A DNA stretch of 64,000 bases from Bacillus sp. RO3. GTDB lineage: Bacteria; Bacillota; Bacilli; Bacillales; Bacillaceae_B. Shown here piece by piece: positions 60,631 to 64,000 of this stretch. The notes under the pieces are model-generated. The model made no database searches. It was not told where the DNA came from and saw only the letters and a program-made list of their open reading frames with translations. Where the stretch lies: assembly GCF_012911895.1 (NCBI RefSeq), contig NZ_JAAXCV010000023.1, positions 162,370 through 226,369 of the forward strand. Direction: 5' to 3'. Each line of letters starts with the position of its first letter. Within the stretch, counting starts at the first letter, position 1. Made by a program: the position numbers and the translations under genes.

Positions 60631-61385
60631 ATGCACTCACCCCTGAACAGTGGGACACTCTGATGAAATATCGTTTTCACAAAGAGTGGGACCCTGCTTT
60701 TAAAGGGCAGGAAGCAAGCTCCTTTTTAGCTGCGGATGAACTCAAGGATTTCCTTTCTGACCGGCTTGGATCGATTGGAACAAATGAAATCAAAGTCGCA
60801 GCCTCCTTATTCATGAAGCGGTATGCGTTCGTTGCAGCATTGGGTTTAATGACGATGACGTTCTGGAATAAGAAGATCGATCTCAGCCCTGATAACCTCA
60901 TCCTGATCGAGGGTGAGAAGAACGGGTTGTGGATGCCGGAATTTTATTTGAAAAATGAGCAAGCTACGGAGTTTACTTCTCATGGAGAAAAAGAGACGTT
61001 TGTTCGGTCGATTTTCCGGGATCATCTTGATCAGATGATTCAGTCCCTTAGGAAAGCCACGAAGGTTTCTAATCTGATCCTGTGGGAAAATATCGCGGTA
61101 TATGTTTTCTGGATTTACGAGAATGATGACTTCCTTATAAAGGAAGAAATGAGGGGAGATCGTGATGAGCAATTCCGCCAGCTCCTTTCAGATGAAAACA
61201 GTCATTGGTATGGTCGGTATCATAAGAACCCATTAGCCCGATACTATAGCAGTAAAGTAAATGTAGAGGGATTGAATGAAAAGGTCCGTGTTCGAAAGAC
61301 CTGCTGCTTTTCGAATAGATTGGAAAACGGGGATCGGTACCGTTGCAAAACATGTCCCCAGAGCTGCAGAGTGGAAAGAACCTGA
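60627..61385 (+). CDS. FhuF-like ferric-siderophore reductase
   Basis: This 252-residue protein has a C-terminal [2Fe-2S] cysteine set, CC-x12-C-x2-C (TCCFSNRLENGDRYRCKTC near residues 228-246), close to the CC-x10-C-x2-C of E. coli FhuF, which reduces hydroxamate-bound iron in the cytoplasm. An IucA/FhuF-like helical region occupies the rest. ATGA overlap with the ATPase gene indicates coupling. As the importer partner it would release iron from imported ferric schizokinen. The extra two residues between the cysteine pairs, and one further Cys in PQSC, are noted differences. Confidence 0.87.
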   Translation: MNALTPEQWDTLMKYRFHKEWDPAFKGQEASSFLAADELKDFLSDRLGSIGTNEIKVAASLFMKRYAFVAALGLMTMTFWNKKIDLSPDNLILIEGEKNGLWMPEFYLKNEQATEFTSHGEKETFVRSIFRDHLDQMIQSLRKATKVSNLILWENIAVYVFWIYENDDFLIKEEMRGDRDEQFRQLLSDENSHWYGRYHKNPLARYYSSKVNVEGLNEKVRVRKTCCFSNRLENGDRYRCKTCPQSCRVERT

Positions 61386-61405
61386 CTCACACAAGGAGGT
61401 TGACC

Positions 61406-61672
61406 ATGAGGAAAGAATTTCCTGAACAATTTGATTCATTAGTCGAAAAGTACTCTGAGCTGTTAGTAGGTGAGACCGACTCAAGGACAAAAGAAATGGT
61501 CACTCAATACGCTCTTTATTCCTTCATAGCGAAAAATATGCCAGCTCTCGTGAAGCATTGGAACTCTTTATACCCTGAAGGGAAGGATGAGATGAAGCGG
61601 ATCGTCGGCGAAATAAAAACGATGAATGAAGCCCATCGAAGGGAAATGAAGAGGAAAGAGGATGAAGAGTAA
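61406..61672 (+). CDS. YusU-like (DUF2573) small protein
   Basis: This 88-residue soluble helical protein (MRKEFPEQFDSLVEKYSELLVGETDSRTKEMVTQYALYSFIAKNM...) resembles B. subtilis YusU, whose gene neighbours yusV. AAGGAGG with ideal spacing marks the ATG at 61406; a longer frame from 61343 runs through the FhuF-like gene end. It is the last gene of the importer operon, 20 nt after the reductase. The function is unknown. A terminator follows directly. Confidence 0.82.
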   Translation: MRKEFPEQFDSLVEKYSELLVGETDSRTKEMVTQYALYSFIAKNMPALVKHWNSLYPEGKDEMKRIVGEIKTMNEAHRREMKRKEDEE

Positions 61673-61685
61673 GTGATGTTCATGT

Positions 61686-61722
61686 GAAAAGTGCCTTTTT
61701 TGTAAAAAGGGTGCTTTTTTTA
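61686..61722 (+). terminator. Terminator of the importer operon
   Basis: AAGTGCCTTTTTT pairs imperfectly (G/T wobbles) with AAAAAGGGTGCTT and is followed by TTTTTA. Confidence 0.75.
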
Positions 61723-61783
61723 TTGGAGGAGAAGATTTTTTAACGGGGTGTGAAGGATGGAAAAACGAAATTGACTGGTTTTT

Positions 61784-62000
61784 ATCGAGTTTGCAGGCCA
61801 ATTTATCGACTTTCCAATTATATGATCGAGTTTGCAGGCTAATCTATCGACTTTCCAATTATATGATCGACTTTCCGGCTTAATCTATCGACTTTCCAAA
61901 ATTTTATTTTCAACTTTGACATCTTTATTTTCAAAAATTAGAATTTATTTTCAACTTTGCGTCATTTATTTTCAAAAAAGCGATTTTATTTTCAATTCCT
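61784..62000. repeat. Eleven-unit 20/21-bp phrase array (ATCGACTTTCC to TTCAACTTTGC)
   Basis: Phrase starts are at 61784, 61805, 61825, 61846, 61866, 61887, 61909, 61930, 61950, 61971 and 61991, so the spacing alternates 20 and 21 bp (one 22). The first six units read ATCGA(C/G)TTT(C/G)C; the last five change to TTCAA(C/A)TTT or TTCAAAAA. A 41-bp supra-unit (ATCGAGTTTGCAGG then ATCGACTTTCCAATT) is visible in the first half. It sits between the importer terminator and the IS element. Confidence 0.88.
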
Positions 62001-62084
62001 AAATCAAAGCTATTTAGCCCCCTAACTCATTTGGACACCATAATCTAAAAGCCTTAAGATAGATGTATCAAAGGAGGAGTCCAA

Positions 62085-62405
62085 ATGAGTAAACGAAATG
62101 GACCAATGGAAGATGTGAAAAAACAATACGTTCGTATGGCTTTAGAGTCAGCTAACATGGCCTTTATTGCTCGCAAAACAGGTGTGAATAAATCGACTCT
62201 TGCTAATTGGGTAAAGCAGTACCGTGATGAAATTGAAGAGGAAATGAAACGGGAGGGTGTGACCCCTTTATCTACTACCTCTTCGGAAGATGACATCCAA
62301 AAGAAATACAACCATGCCATCAAACTTCTTGGCGAGAAGGAACTTGAAGTGACCATGCTTCGCGAAATGCTAAAAAAAAAGTTTTCCGACTTTCCGAGCG
62401 AATAG
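62085..62405 (+). CDS. IS3-family transposase OrfA
   Basis: This 106-residue protein has a helix-turn-helix DNA-binding region (MAFIARKTGVNKSTLANWVKQYRDE, 25-49) and a C-terminal leucine-zipper-like coil (KKYNHAIKLLGEKELEVTMLREML). AAAGGAGG lies before the ATG. Near its end an A9 run (62372-62380) followed by G gives the slippery A-AAA-AAG; a -1 shift there continues into the OrfB frame, reading KVFRLSERIEFAHEWILAGFPATRV, to produce the active OrfAB fusion. Confidence 0.92.
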   Translation: MSKRNGPMEDVKKQYVRMALESANMAFIARKTGVNKSTLANWVKQYRDEIEEEMKREGVTPLSTTSSEDDIQKKYNHAIKLLGEKELEVTMLREMLKKKFSDFPSE

Positions 62406-62449
62406 AATTTGCACATGAATGGATCCTGGCAGGTTTTCCAGCGACACGT

Positions 62450-63349
62450 GTGTTAAATATTGTTTCTGTACAAAGAAGCACCTATTACTACAGACTGTCT
62501 CATCGGCCTGTAAGACAAGTGAGCACAGGAGGGAGACCCATACCGGGATACTCCCGAACCAAGAAAGGCAAAAAAGTTAAAGATACGAAAGTTAAGGACT
62601 ACCTATTGGAGTTAATTGAGAGTGAAGAAGCTGTATATGGTTATCGAAAACTGACCAAATCCTTACAGAAGATTTACCAATTAATCATTAATAAAAAGAA
62701 GGTCTATCGATTGTGTAAGGAGTTAGACATTCTCATTCCCCAACGGGAGAAGAAACAAAAGTATCCTAGAAAACTTGCGAGAAATCGTGTAGTGACAGCT
62801 CCTAATCAATTATGGCAGCTGGATATTAAATATGGATATGTATTGTCTTCTAGGCGTTATTTCTTTCTCGCAAGTGCCATTGATGTCTACGATCGTACGA
62901 TCGTTGGTCATTACAGAGGTACCGTTTGCGAAGCCAAGCATATAACGAAAATGCTTCAGAAAGCTATGATGAAAAGAGCGATTCATATTCCAGAAGAAAA
63001 CGACAACGACACACCAAAGTTAATCATCAGAACGGATAATGGTCCTCAATTTTGTAGTAACCATTTCCGTGCTTTTTGTGCAGATCAGATGAAGGTAGAA
63101 CACGAAAGGATTCCACCAAAATCACCTAATCTTAATGCTTATATTGAATCATTTCATAGCGTATTGGAGCGAGAGTGTTATCAACGTAACGAATTCATTA
63201 CCTTCGAACATGCATATAAAGTAGTCGATGATTATATTGAGTTTTACAATGAAGAAAGATTTCATGGGAGCTTAAAAGACGCTTCCCCACATGAATATTA
63301 TAAGAAGTGGCAAAACAATCAACTTGAACCGCACAAGTTAACCATGTGA
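62450..63349 (+). CDS. IS3-family transposase OrfB (DDE integrase)
   Basis: This frame encodes the rve-type catalytic domain with the DDE triad visible in QLDIKYGYV, RTDNGPQFCSNHF and LNAYIESFHSVLERE, plus the upstream HTH_21 region ESEEAVYGYRKLTKSL. A GTG at 62450 is the first internal start, but the frame is open back to the slippery run near 62372, so it is probably made mainly as an OrfAB frameshift product. All motifs are intact, so the copy appears functional. Confidence 0.92.
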   Translation: MLNIVSVQRSTYYYRLSHRPVRQVSTGGRPIPGYSRTKKGKKVKDTKVKDYLLELIESEEAVYGYRKLTKSLQKIYQLIINKKKVYRLCKELDILIPQREKKQKYPRKLARNRVVTAPNQLWQLDIKYGYVLSSRRYFFLASAIDVYDRTIVGHYRGTVCEAKHITKMLQKAMMKRAIHIPEENDNDTPKLIIRTDNGPQFCSNHFRAFCADQMKVEHERIPPKSPNLNAYIESFHSVLERECYQRNEFITFEHAYKVVDDYIEFYNEERFHGSLKDASPHEYYKKWQNNQLEPHKLTM

Positions 63350-63392
63350 CCTCCAATTCTTTGAACTGGGAACCAGTTTAAAGAATTGGAGG
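63350..63392. terminator. Long hairpin at the IS right side
   Basis: CCTCCAATTCTTT and GAACTGG pair with CCAGTTT and AAAGAATTGGAGG around GAA, about 19 of 20 bp, just after the OrfB stop codon. There is no T-run. It may block transcription entering or leaving the element. Confidence 0.65.
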
Positions 63393-63480
63393 TGAGCAAG
63401 CGAAAGCGCGGTAGTAAAATGAAAAACTAAGCATACTTGAGAAGTTTGAAGAACGTGTCCAAACTTATGGGGTTGGACCG
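63357..63480 (+). repeat. 124-bp inverted repeat, left arm (IS right end)
   Basis: Every base of this stretch is matched by the reverse complement at 63877-64000. It comprises the IS hairpin remainder, a GAGCAAGCGAAAGCGCGG segment and the terminal inverted repeat. Confidence 0.95.
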
Positions 63481-63876
63481 GATTCTTTGGATTTTGGATT
63501 AATTAATCAGATTCGGGATTGAAAAAGTTCTATCAGGATCAATTTTTTCCGGTCAGGATCGATTATTACAGACGAGGATCATGCATGTTGGTCCGTTATC
63601 AAAAACAATCCAGCTGTTCGTTCTTGCTGCTTGTTGAAGAGACTTGGTATTTTAAAAAAATTCGACACGGAGGATTAATTCTTTGGATTTAGGATTAAAT
63701 AATCAGATTCGGGATTGAAAAAGTCCTATCCGGATTAATTTTCTCCCATAAGGATCGATTATTGCAGACGAGAATCATGCATGTTGGTGCTATATCAAGA
63801 ACGATCTAGATGTTCGTTTTCGCTGCTTGTTGAAGAGACTTGGTATATAAAGAAAATTCGAAACGGAGGATCAATT
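63481..63876. repeat. 196-bp tandem repeat, two full units, with nested 20-bp GGATT phrases
   Basis: The landmark ATTC recurs at 63482, 63678 and 63874, an exact 196-bp period; the third unit is cut by the inverted IS copy. Within unit 1, GGATT/GGATC phrases begin at 63496, 63516, 63536, 63556 and 63576, and in unit 2 at 63692, 63712, 63732 and 63752, with GAATC at 63772: an exact 20-bp period. The other half of each unit shares CATGCATGTTGGT, TGTTCGTT and GCTGCTTGTTGAAGAGACTT. No coding frame is seen. Confidence 0.92.
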
Positions 63877-64000
63877 CGGTCCAACCCCATAAGTTTGGAC
63901 ACGTTCTTCAAACTTCTCAAGTATGCTTAGTTTTTCATTTTACTACCGCGCTTTCGCTTGCTCACCTCCAATTCTTTAAACTGGTTCCCAGTTCAAAGAA
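63877..64000 (-). mobile_element. Right end of a second, inverted IS copy (runs off the window)
   Basis: This is a perfect 124-bp reverse complement of 63357-63480. It begins with the IS terminal repeat and continues into the hairpin; the transposase genes would lie beyond the window on the minus strand. The pair could form a composite structure or mediate inversion. Confidence 0.92.

Larger units (their letters stand above)
62015..63479 (+). mobile_element. IS3-family insertion sequence (IS150-like), complete copy
   Basis: The element holds two overlapping-frame transposase genes and imperfect terminal inverted repeats: the left reads CCCCCTAACTCATTTGGACACC (about 62018-62039) and the right, on the minus strand, CCCCATAAGTTTGGACACG (about 63454-63472). 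The exact left boundary and target duplication could not be fixed. A 42-bp hairpin (63350-63392) follows the transposase stop codon. An identical, inverted right end begins at 63877. Confidence 0.85.

Overview
The window is a Gram-positive, endospore-forming chromosome of moderate-to-low GC, most likely a Bacillaceae member related to Bacillus, Priestia or Rossellomorea. The evidence is a gerA-type germinant receptor operon, an H-type and a gamma-like small acid-soluble spore protein, AGGAGG-type ribosome binding sites, TTG/GTG starts, B. subtilis-style Fur, Zur, OhrR and Pho boxes, and close counterparts of B. subtilis genes (ZagA/YciC, CatE, YusU/YusV, IolU). The genus is an inference. I see no rRNA, tRNA, CRISPR array or prophage.

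Layout. 1-2.5 kb: amino acid permease and a dimethylargininase-family enzyme, then a 279-bp interspersed repeat. 3-12.9 kb: a Fur-controlled seven-gene operon in rhizobactin order A-B-C-D-E-F (diaminobutyrate aminotransferase, decarboxylase, two NIS synthetases, acetyltransferase, N-monooxygenase) that ends with its own aspartokinase. The predicted product is schizokinen. 13-25 kb: diguanylate cyclase, secreted M4 protease, two HxlR regulators with target genes, Fur-controlled flavodoxin, DUF1540 peptide, MFS transporter, NERD protein. 25-34 kb: small low-complexity proteins, metallo-beta-lactamase-fold enzyme, a DM13/two-component/MsrAB operon, FAD oxidoreductase, ohr/ohrR. 35-44 kb: LysR, Fe-alcohol dehydrogenase, DEAD-box helicase, acyl-CoA ligase, second dimethylargininase paralogue, Pho-boxed alkaline phosphatase, spore proteins. 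44.7-49.2 kb: a zinc-starvation cluster with three Zur-like boxes (permease, DUF1980 partner, uncharacterised flavoprotein, ZagA GTPase). 49.6-56.4 kb: esterase, thioredoxin-like protein, inositol-type dehydrogenase, gerABC. 56.5-61.7 kb: Fur-controlled siderophore importer, FhuF-like reductase and YusU-like protein. 62-64 kb: an IS3-family element facing a second inverted copy that runs off the end.

How it works together. Iron starvation would relieve Fur at the synthesis operon, at the flavodoxin gene and at the divergent importer promoters, so schizokinen would be made, re-imported by the YfiY/YfiZ/YfhA/YusV-like system and reduced by the FhuF-like protein. The embedded aspartokinase would feed aspartate semialdehyde to diaminobutyrate. 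Zinc starvation would induce the Zur cluster separately.

Least explained items: three non-coding arrays of short degenerate phrases, each repeated every 20-21 bp but with different phrases (21621, 61784, 63496), the last nested in a 196-bp tandem repeat between inverted IS copies; the Zur-boxed flavoprotein; and three GGGACAAAA-bounded repeats whose hairpins differ in sequence but keep pairing.
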